A stretch of DNA of 59,309 nucleotides from positions 1-59,309 of the forward strand of contig NZ_AKJK01000057.1 of NCBI RefSeq assembly GCF_000282375.1. The letters run 5' to 3'. A program made the translations under genes and the position numbers. Positions 1 to 10,400 of this stretch are shown here, piece by piece (the first letter of the stretch is position 1; each line of letters opens with the position of its first letter). Below the pieces are notes generated by a model. It was given only the letters and a program-made list of their open reading frames with translations, ran no database searches and was not told the DNA's origin. Source of the stretch: Pseudomonas sp. GM50 (GTDB taxonomy: Bacteria > Pseudomonadota > Gammaproteobacteria > Pseudomonadales > Pseudomonadaceae).

Positions 1-71
1 GAGCAGCCTCGCTCCCACATTGGATCTGTGTCGTTCACAAATCCCCTGTGGGAGCGAGCCTGCTCGCGATG
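1..71. repeat. REPIN, GTGGGAGCGAGCCTGCTCGCGA family (left part cut by window edge)
   Basis: Two inverted copies of a Pseudomonas REP sequence face each other. The left one is truncated by the window start, and the right one (about 47-71) reads TGTGGGAGCGAGCCTGCTCG. Paired inverted REPs of this kind are moved by RAYT transposases. None is encoded in this window. Confidence 0.75.
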
Positions 72-74
72 CTT

Positions 75-545
75 TTAGGCGCCGAAGGCGTCTTTGAGGA
101 AACCAGGCGCAATGTAGCGCTGGTAATGCGCTTCCGAGAGCAGAAAAAATTCCCGATCAATGGCATCGCGCAGTTCCGGCAGGTTCCAGTCGCGAAACTC
201 CGGCAGCAGCACCATCCCGTAGGCTTCCAGATTGTTGATGACCCGCGCGCCCCGGGCGATCAGCTGATAAGCCCAGCAATATTCCGACTGATGCGGCACA
301 AAGCGGATCTTGCGCTGCTCCAGTTGCAGACGCAGCAAGGCGGGGTCGAAAATTTCCACCTTGCTGGCCATCACTTGCGATAACAGTTGCTCAAGACGCA
401 GCCACACCGCGCGTTTTTCTTCCTCGTTGTAACCGTTCCAGTGAATCACTTCATGGTGGAAACGCTTGCAGCCACGGCACACCAGGTCACCGTAAACAGT
501 GGAGCAGAGGCCGACGCAGGGGGTCTTGATGGTCTGATTGGGCAT
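75..545 (-). CDS. DUF1289 domain-containing protein
   Basis: Small cytoplasmic protein of about 156 residues. The N-terminus carries the cysteine pattern of the DUF1289 family: PCVGLC, then VCRGCKR about ten residues later, followed by a tryptophan/arginine-rich helix. That pattern suggests a small metal-binding or treble-clef-like site; the function of the family is not established. Most family members are short (roughly 60-90 residues), so the C-terminal extension of about 90 residues is Pseudomonas-specific as far as I can tell. The ATG at 545 is preferred over an in-frame GTG five codons upstream because the cysteine motif begins shortly after it, but no strong ribosome binding site is visible for either start. 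The gene stands alone, divergent from acnB. Confidence 0.75.
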   Translation of the reverse strand: MPNQTIKTPCVGLCSTVYGDLVCRGCKRFHHEVIHWNGYNEEEKRAVWLRLEQLLSQVMASKVEIFDPALLRLQLEQRKIRFVPHQSEYCWAYQLIARGARVINNLEAYGMVLLPEFRDWNLPELRDAIDREFFLLSEAHYQRYIAPGFLKDAFGA

Positions 546-952
546 AGGTAGGCAAAACACGGGAAAGCAGAACAGGTCGGCATGTTAGCCCTTTGTCTAA
601 CATTCATCACCCCTCAAAATTTTGGGGCTAACTTACCTTTAATTTTTTTTTGCCGTAGAATCAGCCAGCCTTTTAAGGCGCCAATGTCCGTTAGAAGCTG
701 TTTTCAAAGCGTCACGAGCACAGTCGTTCCTTCAGAGCGGTGTTGGCGAAGGGTTTTTCAGCGGTGAAAAACCTGACGCCAACCCTCATCAGCTCCCCGT
801 TCTGCAGGCGTAAAACTTTGAAAGCAGCTTCTGTAAGGAATTGCCGGTAATTCTGGCTAAGCGGCCCACAACGCCACGCAGCGCATGAGTACGGCAATTT
901 CGGGATGAGCGTCCCGGACACCCATTTGGGACCACTGATGAGGGTAATAACT
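546..952. other. Intergenic region with probable acnB promoter and long leader
   Basis: About 400 bases without a convincing gene. An AT-rich stretch (about 600-665) contains the perfect palindrome CAAAATTTTG at 615-624. It also holds a possible sigma-70 promoter, TTACCT (633-638), 17 bases, TAGAAT (656-661). If this is used, acnB has a leader of nearly 300 bases. Short ORFs here overlap each other in several frames and look spurious. The promoter call is inference from consensus only. Confidence 0.35.
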
Positions 953-3553
953 GTGCTTGAAGCCTACCGCAAACATATCGAAGAGCGTGCAGCACTGGGT
1001 ATCGTTCCCCAGCCGCTTAACGCCGAACAAACTGCAGGCCTGGTCGAGCTGCTGAAGAATCCCCCGGCTGGCGAAGAAGCTTTCCTCGTTGACCTGATCA
1101 CCAATCGCGTTCCGCCAGGCGTGGACGAAGCGGCCTATGTAAAGGCCGGTTTCCTCTCTGCCCTCGCCAAAGGCGAAGCCAAATCCCCTCTGATCGACAA
1201 GAAACGCGCTGTTGAACTGCTCGGCACCATGCAGGGCGGCTACAACATCGTGACGCTGGTCAATCTGCTGGACGACGCCGAACTGGCACCAGTGGCCGCC
1301 GAAGAACTCAAGCACACCCTGCTGATGTTCGATGCTTTCCACGATGTTGCTGAACGCGCCAAGAACGGCAACGTTCACGCCAAAGGCGTTCTGCAATCCT
1401 GGGCCGACGGCGAGTGGTTCAAGAATCGCCCTGTGCTGGCCGACAAGATCAGCCTGCGCGTGTTCAAGGTGACTGGCGAAACCAACACCGACGACCTGTC
1501 CCCTGCTCCTGATGCCTGGTCCCGCCCGGACATCCCGCTGCACGCCCTGGCCATGCTGAAAATGGCTCGCGACGGCATCGTGCCGGACGTGCAAGGCTCC
1601 ATCGGTCCGATGAAGCAGATCGAAGAAATGCGCAATAGCGGCTTCCCGATCGCCTACGTCGGTGACGTGGTCGGTACCGGTTCGTCGCGTAAATCGGCGA
1701 CCAACTCGGTGCTGTGGTTCTTCGGCGACGACGTTCCTTTCGTACCGAACAAGCGTGCTGGCGGCTTCTGCTTCGGCAGCAAGATCGCTCCGATCTTCTA
1801 CAACACCATGGAAGATGCCGGCGCACTGCCAATCGAATTCGATGTAACCAACATCAACATGGGCGACGTGATCGACCTGTACCCGCACGCTGGCAAAGTC
1901 TGCAAGCACGGTACCGACGAAGTCATCACCACCTTCGAAATGAAGACCCCGGTGCTGTTGGACGAAGTCCGTGCCGGCGGTCGTATTCCGCTGATCATCG
2001 GCCGTGGCCTGACCGACAAGGCTCGCGCCGAACTGGGTCTGCCAGCGTTCGACCTGTTCAAGAAACCGGATGCCCCGATCGAAAGCACCAAGGGTTTCAC
2101 CCTGGCGCAGAAAATGGTCGGCAAGGCATGCGGCGTAGCCGGTGTGCGTCCAGGCACCTACTGCGAACCGAAGATGACCACCGTCGGTTCCCAGGACACC
2201 ACCGGTCCGATGACCCGTGACGAACTGAAAGACCTGGCGTGCCTGGGCTTCTCCGCTGATCTGGTGATGCAGTCGTTCTGCCACACCGCGGCTTATCCAA
2301 AGCCGATCGACGTGACCACCCACCACACCCTGCCTGACTTCATCATGACCCGCGGCGGCGTTTCCCTGCGTCCGGGCGACGGCATCATCCACAGCTGGCT
2401 GAACCGCATGCTGCTGCCGGACACCGTCGGTACCGGTGGTGACTCGCACACCCGTTTCCCGATGGGCATTTCGTTCCCGGCCGGTTCCGGTCTGGTCGCA
2501 TTCGCCGCTGCCACCGGCGTAATGCCGCTGGACATGCCGGAATCGATCCTGGTGCGCTTCAAAGGCGAAATGCAACCGGGCGTCACCCTGCGTGACCTGG
2601 TTCACGCCATTCCATACTTCGCGATTCAGGCTGGCCTGCTGACCGTCGAGAAGAAAGGCAAGAAGAACGCCTTCTCCGGCCGCATCCTGGAAATCGAAGG
2701 CCTGGACAACCTGAGCATCGAACAGGCTTTCGAGCTGTCCGACGCCTCGGCCGAACGTTCGGCTGCCGGTTGCACCATCAAGCTGTCGAAAGAGTCGATC
2801 ACCGAGTACCTGCAATCGAACATCACCCTGCTGCGCTGGATGATCGGTGAAGGCTACGGTGATGTGCGTACCCTGGAACGTCGTGCCCAAGCGATGGAAG
2901 CCTGGATCGCCAACCCTGAGTTGATGGTTGCCGATGCTGACGCCGAATACGCTGAAGTCATCGAAATCGACCTGGCCGACATCAAGGAGCCTGTGCTCTG
3001 CGCGCCAAACGATCCGGACGACGCCCGTCTGCTGTCCAGCGTTGCTGGCGAGAAGATCGACGAAGTGTTCATCGGTTCGTGCATGACCAACATCGGTCAC
3101 TTCCGCGCTGCCGGCAAGTTGCTGGAACAGGTCAAGGGTCAGCTGCCAACCCGTCTGTGGTTGTCGCCGCCGACCAAAATGGACGCTCACCAGCTGACCG
3201 AAGAAGGCTACTACGGCATCTACGGCAAGGCCGGCGCACGCATGGAAATGCCAGGCTGCTCACTGTGCATGGGTAACCAGGCACGTGTAGAGCCGAACTC
3301 GACTGTTGTGTCGACGTCGACCCGTAACTTCCCGAACCGTCTGGGTGACGGCGCGAACGTCTACCTGGCTTCGGCCGAGCTGGCGTCCGTTGCGTCCATC
3401 CTGGGTCGCCTGCCGACCGTCGAGGAGTACATGGAATACGCTGGCAAGATCGACAGCATGGCGGCCGATGTTTACCGCTACCTGTCCTTCGACCAGATCG
3501 CCGAGTTCCGTGAAGCTGCTGCGAACGCCAACATCCCGGTCGTTCAAGCCTAA
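953..3553 (+). CDS. acnB: Aconitate hydratase B (bifunctional aconitase / 2-methylisocitrate dehydratase)
   Basis: Cytoplasmic TCA-cycle and glyoxylate-cycle enzyme that interconverts citrate and isocitrate through cis-aconitate. In this family it can also hydrate 2-methyl-cis-aconitate. With a GTG start at 953 the protein has 866 residues, matching E. coli AcnB (865). The GTG is chosen because the family begins with (M/V)LEAYRKH and a GAGGG sits about eight bases upstream; an ATG 16 codons earlier adds a non-homologous tail. The order is the AcnB-specific one: HEAT-like domain first, then the swivel domain, then the catalytic domains. The three [4Fe-4S] ligands fall at C710 (GSCMTNIG), C769 and C772 (GCSLCMG), exactly the E. 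coli numbering. A strong terminator follows directly, so the gene is probably monocistronic. Confidence 0.97.
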   Translation: MLEAYRKHIEERAALGIVPQPLNAEQTAGLVELLKNPPAGEEAFLVDLITNRVPPGVDEAAYVKAGFLSALAKGEAKSPLIDKKRAVELLGTMQGGYNIVTLVNLLDDAELAPVAAEELKHTLLMFDAFHDVAERAKNGNVHAKGVLQSWADGEWFKNRPVLADKISLRVFKVTGETNTDDLSPAPDAWSRPDIPLHALAMLKMARDGIVPDVQGSIGPMKQIEEMRNSGFPIAYVGDVVGTGSSRKSATNSVLWFFGDDVPFVPNKRAGGFCFGSKIAPIFYNTMEDAGALPIEFDVTNINMGDVIDLYPHAGKVCKHGTDEVITTFEMKTPVLLDEVRAGGRIPLIIGRGLTDKARAELGLPAFDLFKKPDAPIESTKGFTLAQKMVGKACGVAGVRPGTYCEPKMTTVGSQDTTGPMTRDELKDLACLGFSADLVMQSFCHTAAYPKPIDVTTHHTLPDFIMTRGGVSLRPGDGIIHSWLNRMLLPDTVGTGGDSHTRFPMGISFPAGSGLVAFAAATGVMPLDMPESILVRFKGEMQPGVTLRDLVHAIPYFAIQAGLLTVEKKGKKNAFSGRILEIEGLDNLSIEQAFELSDASAERSAAGCTIKLSKESITEYLQSNITLLRWMIGEGYGDVRTLERRAQAMEAWIANPELMVADADAEYAEVIEIDLADIKEPVLCAPNDPDDARLLSSVAGEKIDEVFIGSCMTNIGHFRAAGKLLEQVKGQLPTRLWLSPPTKMDAHQLTEEGYYGIYGKAGARMEMPGCSLCMGNQARVEPNSTVVSTSTRNFPNRLGDGANVYLASAELASVASILGRLPTVEEYMEYAGKIDSMAADVYRYLSFDQIAEFREAAANANIPVVQA

Positions 3554-3567
3554 CGCTGCAACGCAAT

Positions 3568-3606
3568 AAAAAACGCCGCCCATCGTGAGATGAGCGGCGT
3601 TTTTTT
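3568..3606 (+). terminator. Rho-independent terminator of acnB
   Basis: A stem with arms AAAAAACGCCGC and GCGGCGTTTTTTT encloses a short loop and ends in a run of seven T. It begins about 15 bases after the acnB stop codon. The A-run on the left also makes it usable in the other direction. Confidence 0.92.
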
Positions 3607-3622
3607 ATGCCCCACAAAAACC

Positions 3623-3711
3623 TGTAGGAGCGAGGCTTGCCCGCGAAAGCCATCACACGGACAAACTGCAGGACCGCGTCATCGTTCTTCGCGGGCAAGC
3701 CTCGCTCCTAC
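3623..3711. repeat. REPIN, GTAGGAGCGAGGCTTGCCCGCGAA family
   Basis: Two inverted REP copies, TGTAGGAGCGAGGCTTGCCC (from 3623) and its complement ending near 3711, are separated by about 35 bases. They lie between the convergent acnB and permease genes. Confidence 0.85.
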
Positions 3712-3721
3712 GGGGGATATG

Positions 3722-5002
3722 TCAGGCTGTCAGGGAGTAGATCAACGCCGAAATCGCCACCAGGCCCACCGCCGTCACGAAGACGTTAGAGGCTTGACCA
3801 CGAAAGCGCGCCATCGCCGGAACCTTGCGGATCGCGTACATCGGCATCAGGAACAGGATCGCCGCGATGATCGGGCCACCGAGGGTTTCGATCATGCCGA
3901 GAATGCTCGGGTTCAGCGTGGCAACGATCCAGCAGACCACCAACATGAACGCCGCAGTCATGCGGTCGAGCGTCTTCGGTGCCGGGCGTTTGCCGCTCTT
4001 GACGATCAGGCCCTTCAAGCCTTCGCTGGCGCCGATGTAGTGGCCCAGGAAAGACTTGGAAATAGCCACGAAGGCAATCAACGGCGCCGCGAAGGCGATG
4101 GTCGGGTTGCTGAAGTGGTTGGCCAGGTACGACAGGATCGACAGGTTCTGCGCCTTGGCTTCCGCCAGTTGCGCCGGCGACAGGGTCAGCACGCAGCTGA
4201 AGACGAAAAACAGCACCATCACCACCATCAAGAGGTGGGCGCGGGACAGGATCTGCGAGCTGCGCTCTTCGGCGTGACCACCGTAGCGACGCTTCTGGTC
4301 CACCGCGAACGCCGAGATGATTGGCGAATGGTTGAACGAGAACACCATCACCGGAATCGCCAGCCACAAGGTGTGCAGCAGCGCCGACGACTCAGGCAGC
4401 GTGGTCGCGGTGCTGAGGATGCCGCCATTCCAGTGCGGCACCAGGAACACCGCCAAAAACAGCAGCGCGACGATGAACGGATACACCATCAGGCTCATGG
4501 CCTTGACGATCACCTGCTCACCGCAACGCACCACTGCCAGCAGGCCGAGAATCAGCACGAACGACAGCACGGCGCGCGGCGGCGGCATGATGTGCAGTTG
4601 ATGTTCGAGGAAACTGCCCACGGTGTTGGTCAGGGCCACGCTATAGATCAGCAGGATCGGGAAGATCGCGAAGAAGTACAGCAACGTGATCAACGCGCCG
4701 GCCTTGATGCCGAAGTGTTCTTCCACCACTTCAGTGATGTCGGCGCCTTCGCGGCCGGATAACACAAAGCGGGTCAGGCCACGGTGTGCGTAAAACGTCA
4801 TGGGGAACGCCAGCACTGCCAGGATCAGCAGCGGCCAGAAGCCGCCCAGCCCCGCGTTGATCGGCAAAAACAGGGTACCGGCCCCGATTGCCGTGCCAAA
4901 CAGGCCCAACATCCAGGTGGTGTCATGGCGATTCCAGCTTTCGAGAGTCGCTGGTGTCGCCGCTACATAGCGTTCGTCGACGCTATTGGCCTGATCATTC
5001 AT
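3722..5002 (-). CDS. HAAAP-family amino acid permease (SdaC/TdcC-like serine/threonine transporter)
   Basis: Inner-membrane amino-acid:proton symporter of 426 residues, the usual length for the hydroxy/aromatic amino acid permease family. The first membrane segment contains the family's GTAIGAGTLFLPI signature, and about eleven hydrophobic segments follow. The set of charged residues and the motif FNHSPIISAF in mid-protein resemble SdaC/YhaO/TdcC serine-threonine carriers more than the Mtr/TyrP branch. Substrate is therefore inferred, most likely serine or threonine. The ATG at 5002 is preferred (GGAG ten bases upstream); an in-frame start nine codons earlier is possible. No serine dehydratase gene is adjacent, unlike sdaCB of enterobacteria. 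Confidence 0.85.
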   Translation of the reverse strand: MNDQANSVDERYVAATPATLESWNRHDTTWMLGLFGTAIGAGTLFLPINAGLGGFWPLLILAVLAFPMTFYAHRGLTRFVLSGREGADITEVVEEHFGIKAGALITLLYFFAIFPILLIYSVALTNTVGSFLEHQLHIMPPPRAVLSFVLILGLLAVVRCGEQVIVKAMSLMVYPFIVALLFLAVFLVPHWNGGILSTATTLPESSALLHTLWLAIPVMVFSFNHSPIISAFAVDQKRRYGGHAEERSSQILSRAHLLMVVMVLFFVFSCVLTLSPAQLAEAKAQNLSILSYLANHFSNPTIAFAAPLIAFVAISKSFLGHYIGASEGLKGLIVKSGKRPAPKTLDRMTAAFMLVVCWIVATLNPSILGMIETLGGPIIAAILFLMPMYAIRKVPAMARFRGQASNVFVTAVGLVAISALIYSLTA

Positions 5003-5435
5003 CCGCTCGGATCTCCGCTTTCCGGTCACTTGCTACCCGGTCAGGACGAGTCGGAAAAACCCGACAGGCAGCGCCCTGGCCGAAACAGGGGCGCGATTGT
5101 CCGGGATTAATGAGCAGAAGCAAAGACTTAGCTGAGGAATGGTTATGCGGATCAGATGCAGGTGGCGAAACACGCGCTCCCCCGTAGGAGCGAGGCTTGC
5201 CCGCGAACCAGTCGCCTCGGTCCATCAGGAATACCGAGTAATCGTTCTTCGCGGGCAAGCCTCGCTCCTACGAATCGCGGACAAATGATCTAGTGTTGTC
5301 ATTAGAAGGATCGCAGGCTTCTCCAGCTCCGACACCGGGAGCCAAAAACCCTGGCCATTGCCAAACCGCTCTGGAGTCAGCAATCTGAAGCGACGTTCGA
5401 GCCCCCCGACATTCCGCTGCCCGCAGGAGCCCAGC
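5003..5435. other. Intergenic region holding a REPIN, no gene seen
   Basis: The 433 bases between the divergent permease and hydroxyacid dehydrogenase genes contain the REPIN at 5183-5272. A fragment resembling another REP (GATCGCAGGCTTCTCCAGCTCC, near 5310) follows. Short ORFs in the stretch run through the repeats and are not credible genes. I see no clear promoter consensus. Confidence 0.5.
5183..5272. repeat. REPIN, GTAGGAGCGAGGCTTGCCCGCGAA family
   Basis: Inverted pair (5183-5209 and 5245-5272) nearly identical to the pair at 3623-3711, including the GTTCTTCGCGGGCAAGCC right arm. Confidence 0.85.
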
Positions 5436-6407
5436 ATGACCGCAACTGTTCTGGTACTGGTTGAAACCATCAATGAATACCTGCCGATCCTCGAACATCA
5501 GGGGTTTCATCTGATCCTGGCCCCAACCCCGGCCGAGCGCGCCGCCGCCATTGCCCGACAGGGCAGTCAGATCGATGCAGTGCTGACGCGCGGTCCGTTG
5601 GGCCTGCACGCCAATGAAATGGCCGCCCTGCCCAACCTCAAGATCATCTGCGTGATCGGCGCCGGGTACGAGCACGTCGACCTGCAAGCCGCCGCCGACC
5701 GCGGTATCACCGTCACCAACGGCGCAGGCGTCAATGCCTCTTCCGTCGCCGACCACGCCATGGCATTGCTGCTGGCACTGGTGCGCGATATTCCTCGGGC
5801 CGATGCCGCCGTGCGTCGGGGCGAATGGCCGAAAATCATGCGCCCTTCCCTGGCCGGCAAACGCCTGGGCATCCTCGGCCTTGGGGCCGTTGGCATCGCT
5901 ATCGCCAAACGTGCCGCCAACGGCTTCGACATGAGCGTGAGTTACCACAACCGCCAGCATCGCAGCGACGTGCCCTACAGCTTCTGCTCCACGCCGGCCG
6001 ACCTGGCACGCCACTCGGACTTTCTGATCATTGCCGCACCCGGCGGGCTCGGTACCCAGCACTTGATCAACAGGCAGGTACTCGACGCTTTAGGGCCCAA
6101 CGGATTTATCGTCAACATCGCGCGGGCCAGCGTGATCGTCACGGCAGACCTGATCAGCGCGCTGGAACAACGACGGATCGCCGGCGCCGCGCTGGATGTC
6201 TTCGATAACGAACCCCAGGTGCCGGACGCCCTCAAGGGACTGGCCAACGTGATTCTGACCCCGCATGTCGCTGGATTGTCCCCGGAAGCCACCCAAGGCA
6301 CCGTGGAACTGGTCGGCAAAAACCTGACGGCGTTTTTTTCCGGTCAACCGGTACTGACCCCCATTGCTTTACCGCCGCCGTCTGCAGCCACCCAGCACAA
6401 TCACTAA
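5436..6407 (+). CDS. D-isomer-specific 2-hydroxyacid dehydrogenase
   Basis: NAD(P)H-dependent cytoplasmic dehydrogenase of 323 residues that reduces a 2-keto acid such as glyoxylate or hydroxypyruvate to the D-hydroxy acid. The family layout is intact. A substrate-binding half contains GAGVNASSVADHA, and the Rossmann motif LGLGAVG lies near residues 147-153. The catalytic triad is supplied by an Arg (IARAS), a Glu (NEPQVP) and a His (TPHVAG). The exact substrate cannot be read from sequence; GhrB/hydroxypyruvate reductase-like is the closest description. The ATG at 5436 has GCAGGAG ten bases upstream and excludes a spurious 26-codon extension. Its stop overlaps the stop of the convergent tssA by four bases (6404-6407), so the two genes abut with no terminator between them. 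Confidence 0.88.
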   Translation: MTATVLVLVETINEYLPILEHQGFHLILAPTPAERAAAIARQGSQIDAVLTRGPLGLHANEMAALPNLKIICVIGAGYEHVDLQAAADRGITVTNGAGVNASSVADHAMALLLALVRDIPRADAAVRRGEWPKIMRPSLAGKRLGILGLGAVGIAIAKRAANGFDMSVSYHNRQHRSDVPYSFCSTPADLARHSDFLIIAAPGGLGTQHLINRQVLDALGPNGFIVNIARASVIVTADLISALEQRRIAGAALDVFDNEPQVPDALKGLANVILTPHVAGLSPEATQGTVELVGKNLTAFFSGQPVLTPIALPPPSAATQHNH

Positions 6408-7492
6408 AGGACGCCCAACAGCGTCCAGAGTCGCCGGGATTCGGCATCGGCGCTGATCAGTTCGCCAAGCAGCTCGCTCAGGGGCTTGTTGCCCCACTCC
6501 ACCCCCCGTTTGATCAAATAGGGCACCGGGCTGTGGGGTTCGGTGCGCGCCAGGTACTCGGCGATCAACAGCAATTGCCGGTACGCCTCTTCACGATTCG
6601 CCGGCTCGCTGAACACCTGAGGCGCCGCAATGACGGGCGGCACGTCGGCCGGGCTCGATGCAACCACCGCTGGAGTTTCGACAGGCGCCGGGGTCGGTTT
6701 TCGTGGATGCATGGCGATGAACTCCTGAACCAGCGTCAACAATGCTTCGATCACATCCTGCAGCGCTTTGAAGCCTGGGGCCTGATTGCCGAGATAAGCG
6801 TCGCTCCACACCTCCAGGCGTTGCAGGTGCTGCTGGCTGAGCAGCAACGTGCCCTGGCTGCGCAACCAGAATGACAACGGGGTGGCGCGAATCTGTTCGG
6901 TGAGTTTTTTCTGTTCGTTACGCGCGTTCTCCGCCGAGGTCTTCGCCGTTTTACTGTCGCTGGCCTGCACCTGTTGCAGCTGCAACCGACGCCAGGCATC
7001 CAGACAGAAGCCATCGAACTCGTTGTTGCGCGGCTCGAACACCGGCACTCGGGTCAGCAACACTTCAGCGTAGCGTCGAGCCAGCCATTCGAGCGGAATC
7101 ACCCGCCATGACTGATCGCCGTCCTCAGCCTGTGGGTGCAGGTGCTCGGGATAGCGCTCACATAACCCGGCCACCAGCGCCAAGCTGCCCGGCAAGCCTT
7201 CAAGCCCATCCTGATGCAGCCAGGCCTCACCCAACCAGGCGCTGAGCATCAAATCCTTGCTGCGTTCAAGCAGCAGGCTGGTGGTCAGTTTTTCCAGTTC
7301 CGGCCATTGGGCGCGTTTGATCGACGACTGCCACACCCCCGTGGGCAAACTGGTGTCGTCCTCGCGGCGCAGTTCGCGCAACCGGTCGAACTCGGGCTCA
7401 TAACGCAGATCCTGACCACAGGGCGCCTGCTCGCTGATCGGTTCGAGCAGTTGGCTGATCAGTTCCGGCAACGGCGTTGAAGGTTGATTCAC
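6404..7492 (-). CDS. tssA: Type VI secretion protein TssA (ImpA N-terminal domain)
   Basis: Cytoplasmic T6SS assembly protein of 362 residues that primes baseplate and sheath building or caps the growing sheath. The ImpA_N domain occupies about residues 1-130, with the conserved PCGQDLRYEPEFDRL stretch and the pattern (D)W..V......LL..SKDL. A proline/alanine-rich linker near residue 270 leads to a VasJ-like C-terminal helix region (SPVPYLIKRGVEWG). It is the last gene of the leftward arm, and its ATG overlaps the tssM stop by four bases. In P. aeruginosa HSI-3 the equivalent hsiA3 also follows icmF3. The sigma-54 activator gene that I recall next to hsiA3 there is absent here; its place is taken by the hydroxyacid dehydrogenase. 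Confidence 0.92.
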   Translation of the reverse strand: MNQPSTPLPELISQLLEPISEQAPCGQDLRYEPEFDRLRELRREDDTSLPTGVWQSSIKRAQWPELEKLTTSLLLERSKDLMLSAWLGEAWLHQDGLEGLPGSLALVAGLCERYPEHLHPQAEDGDQSWRVIPLEWLARRYAEVLLTRVPVFEPRNNEFDGFCLDAWRRLQLQQVQASDSKTAKTSAENARNEQKKLTEQIRATPLSFWLRSQGTLLLSQQHLQRLEVWSDAYLGNQAPGFKALQDVIEALLTLVQEFIAMHPRKPTPAPVETPAVVASSPADVPPVIAAPQVFSEPANREEAYRQLLLIAEYLARTEPHSPVPYLIKRGVEWGNKPLSELLGELISADAESRRLWTLLGVL

Positions 7493-10400
7493 AGGCCCTC
7501 CTTATCCGATTCGATGTCATGGGCCTCAATGCCCGCGGTCGATCTCGTCACCATGAACGGTGAGCGTGGGGCACGGGTTGGCAAGGGCTGAATGGACAGC
7601 GGCAATTTCGAGCCCTGGGTCATCAACGACAGGCGCACAAACATCAGGGTTTGCTCGGCGGTGGTGGTGCTGGCCTGCGTCGTCACGGGCAGGCGCAAGG
7701 TCAACGGAAAGTCCGTGTAGTCCATGTTCGGCTGGCGCTGCACCGACACGTGCGAACGCATCATGCGTAATAACGACCACGGCCCGCTGTACTCCCAGCC
7801 CGCTTCCAGATCCCGCACCACCAGGCTCGGCTGCAACGGATCGTTGGCCGGACGCTGGTAGCCATTTCTGGCCCAACGCAAGGTCAGCCGAATCGGTTGG
7901 CCAACCATCCAGCGCAGGTTCTGCTGAGCCTCGCCGGGATAGCTGAGCTGTTGATTGCCGGCATTCAAGCCCCAGGCAATCACCTGATCGGCACCGCGTT
8001 CTTCCTCTCGATCGGTGCGCCAGCGCACGTCCATCTCCAGCCCCAACACACCGCTTTTGTCGCGTACAAACATCGGCCCCAGCCACGTGCTGGCTTGCTT
8101 CAGACGATTGAGAAAGTCCTCGGCGGCCAGGCGCTCCGGGGTCTGACTCAGCAACAATCCGGCCTGCGCCACCGGCAAACGCTTGTCGATCAGCTCCAGT
8201 AAATGCTGAACCCTGGCCGGATCGGCGTCGGCGGCCTGAAGGCCATTGGCAAACGGAAAGCGCTCCGCCAGGTACTGATTGAAATAATTGGCCAGGTCGT
8301 TCCACGCCGCCGCAGCCTGTTGCTGTTGCAGGAACTGGCAGCGCTGCATGGCGGCTTGTTGCAGATCCACCGCCCGCAACGCCAGTGTTCCGCGCCCGCC
8401 AGACAGGTTGGCGGTTTGCAGGATCTGGCCACAGGACGTGGCGTCCATTTCGATGAAGTCGCGACTGACCAATTGCTCGATCTGCGCCGGCGAACTGGCG
8501 GGATTCTGTTCCTTGTACTTGAGCAGTTCGTCGTTGAGCGCACTGAACTGCGTCACGCGTTCATAATCCAGCGCCGAGAGGTTCTGTTGCTGGACTTTGA
8601 GCCATTCCAGCGCCGAGGTGCGGCGCTCGGTGATGCCGAGCATGGTGTTGAATTGCTGCTTGAGGCTCAGTTTCAAATCCTGCACGTCGTTGGCGCCATA
8701 CAGTTGCAGGCCGAGGTTCTTCGAGCCGTCCCACTGGCTGATTTCGGTGCGCCCGCTGAACAGCGGCTGGGCGACGATTTCGTCGAGGCCGCTGACGACT
8801 TCGGCCAGGGCGCGGCGGTTCAAGGCAGTTTGCAAACGCGTGGCCAGATCGCTGCGACGCACCTCGATAAAGGCTTTCTGCAAGGCAATCGCCTGGGAGG
8901 CCTGCACATTGAAGACGCCCCTGTTGGCCTGTGCATTGTGTTCGCGCAGGCTCGACAACATGGCCTTGACCACTGCGCCTTCGGCCGCTTGCAACAAGGC
9001 GCCGCGATACGCCGGGGGAATGCGTGGCAACTCTTCGGCGGCGTAACTCTTGTAGCTGGCGAAATAGTTCAGCGCACTGTCGAGGTCGTCGCCATCAACG
9101 CCCTGCCCCTGCCCATCCGGGGCTTCGGAGCGATCCGCCTGTAAGGCGATGGCCACAAAGTCACGCTTGAACAGCGCCTGCACCGCGTTGTTGAGCTGCA
9201 CCACATGTTCCTGCAAGACCAGTTGCCCGCTGCCTTGCTGAATCAATAAATTGTCCCGGGAGCCGGCCTGGACGATCCATTGATCGCGAAAACTCTGTTG
9301 CAGCTTGGCCGCCTGCATTTCCAACTGTTGCTCCAGTTGCGGTCCGAGCAAGGCGCTTTTGCGCACGTTGTCCAGCAACTCGCGATAGCCAGGCACCAGG
9401 TCCTGGCCCTTGCCGCGACCCCACGCCGAATTCGTCAAGCCGATCACCGTTTGCAAGTCATCGACCAGTGCGCGCAAATCCTCGAGCTCGGTGAGGGAGT
9501 TGCCACTGCCGGCCTCCAGCCGTTCCAGATGCAACTTGAGATAACCGGCCTGGCGCACGAAATTGTCGGCCAGGAAATACTGGTCCAGCCAGCGCTCCAT
9601 GAGCCCGAGGAAATTTTCCTCGATCACCGGGCGCTCGACGGTCAGGTCCAGCGGTCGCAAATCGCTGCCATCAGCATCGAACAACGCACGGTTGTAAAAA
9701 CCGGCGCGGTGCAAAGTGCCGACGTTGAGGTTCAGCGACAATGCGTTGTTGCTCAACAACACCAGGTCTTCGAGGGGAGCCTTGGGGTTGTTCAGCGCCT
9801 GACTGAACCACTGGTTCTGCTGTTCCAGATTCACCGCACGCTCCACCAGATCCTTGGCCTTGACGTAGTTTTGCCATTGGGCCGGATCTTCGCTTTCGAC
9901 ATTGCCCCGTCGTTCGGTGTTGCGGATGGTCTTGAGTTGCGCCAGCTCCGCGCTCAACAGGTCGCGTAACGGCAACATCAAATGGCTCTGGGCGGTCAGG
10001 CGCAACTCGCTCGCCAACTGCGCATCCAGCGAAGAGAACCAGGAGGTCGGAAATACCACTGAAGAGAAGCTCCAGCCCGGCGCCTTTTCCAGCACCCGCC
10101 AGAAGCTCTGGACATTGCGCCGGGTCGACTCCAGCCGATGAGATTCATCGGTGACCGCCGCGTAGTTTTTCTGCGCCCCTTGCAGCAGGCGCGAGAGTTC
10201 ATGGGCCTCTTTGACCGAATCCTGCCAGACCCACAGCATGCCCGCGCCCCAAACCACCGCGACCACCAGCGCCACTCCACCGGTCACGCGCTGCCAGCGT
10301 TGACGCAGGCGTAACAGACGCGGCACCACCTGGGCCAGACCGCGCTCGGCGACCACCCGCCGCTGCCACAATTGCCGGGCAAAGGCGCTCTGCTGCAACC

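Noticed and set aside
857..3190. 777-residue ORF antisense to acnB
   Set aside because: It lies wholly opposite acnB, whose [4Fe-4S] ligands and length match the family. The antisense product is His/Gln/Val-rich low-complexity sequence, which is what reversed GC-rich codons give.
3590..4762. 390-residue rightward ORF opposite the permease
   Set aside because: Rich in Arg, His and Gln, begins in a REP element, and mirrors the permease codons; no domain visible.
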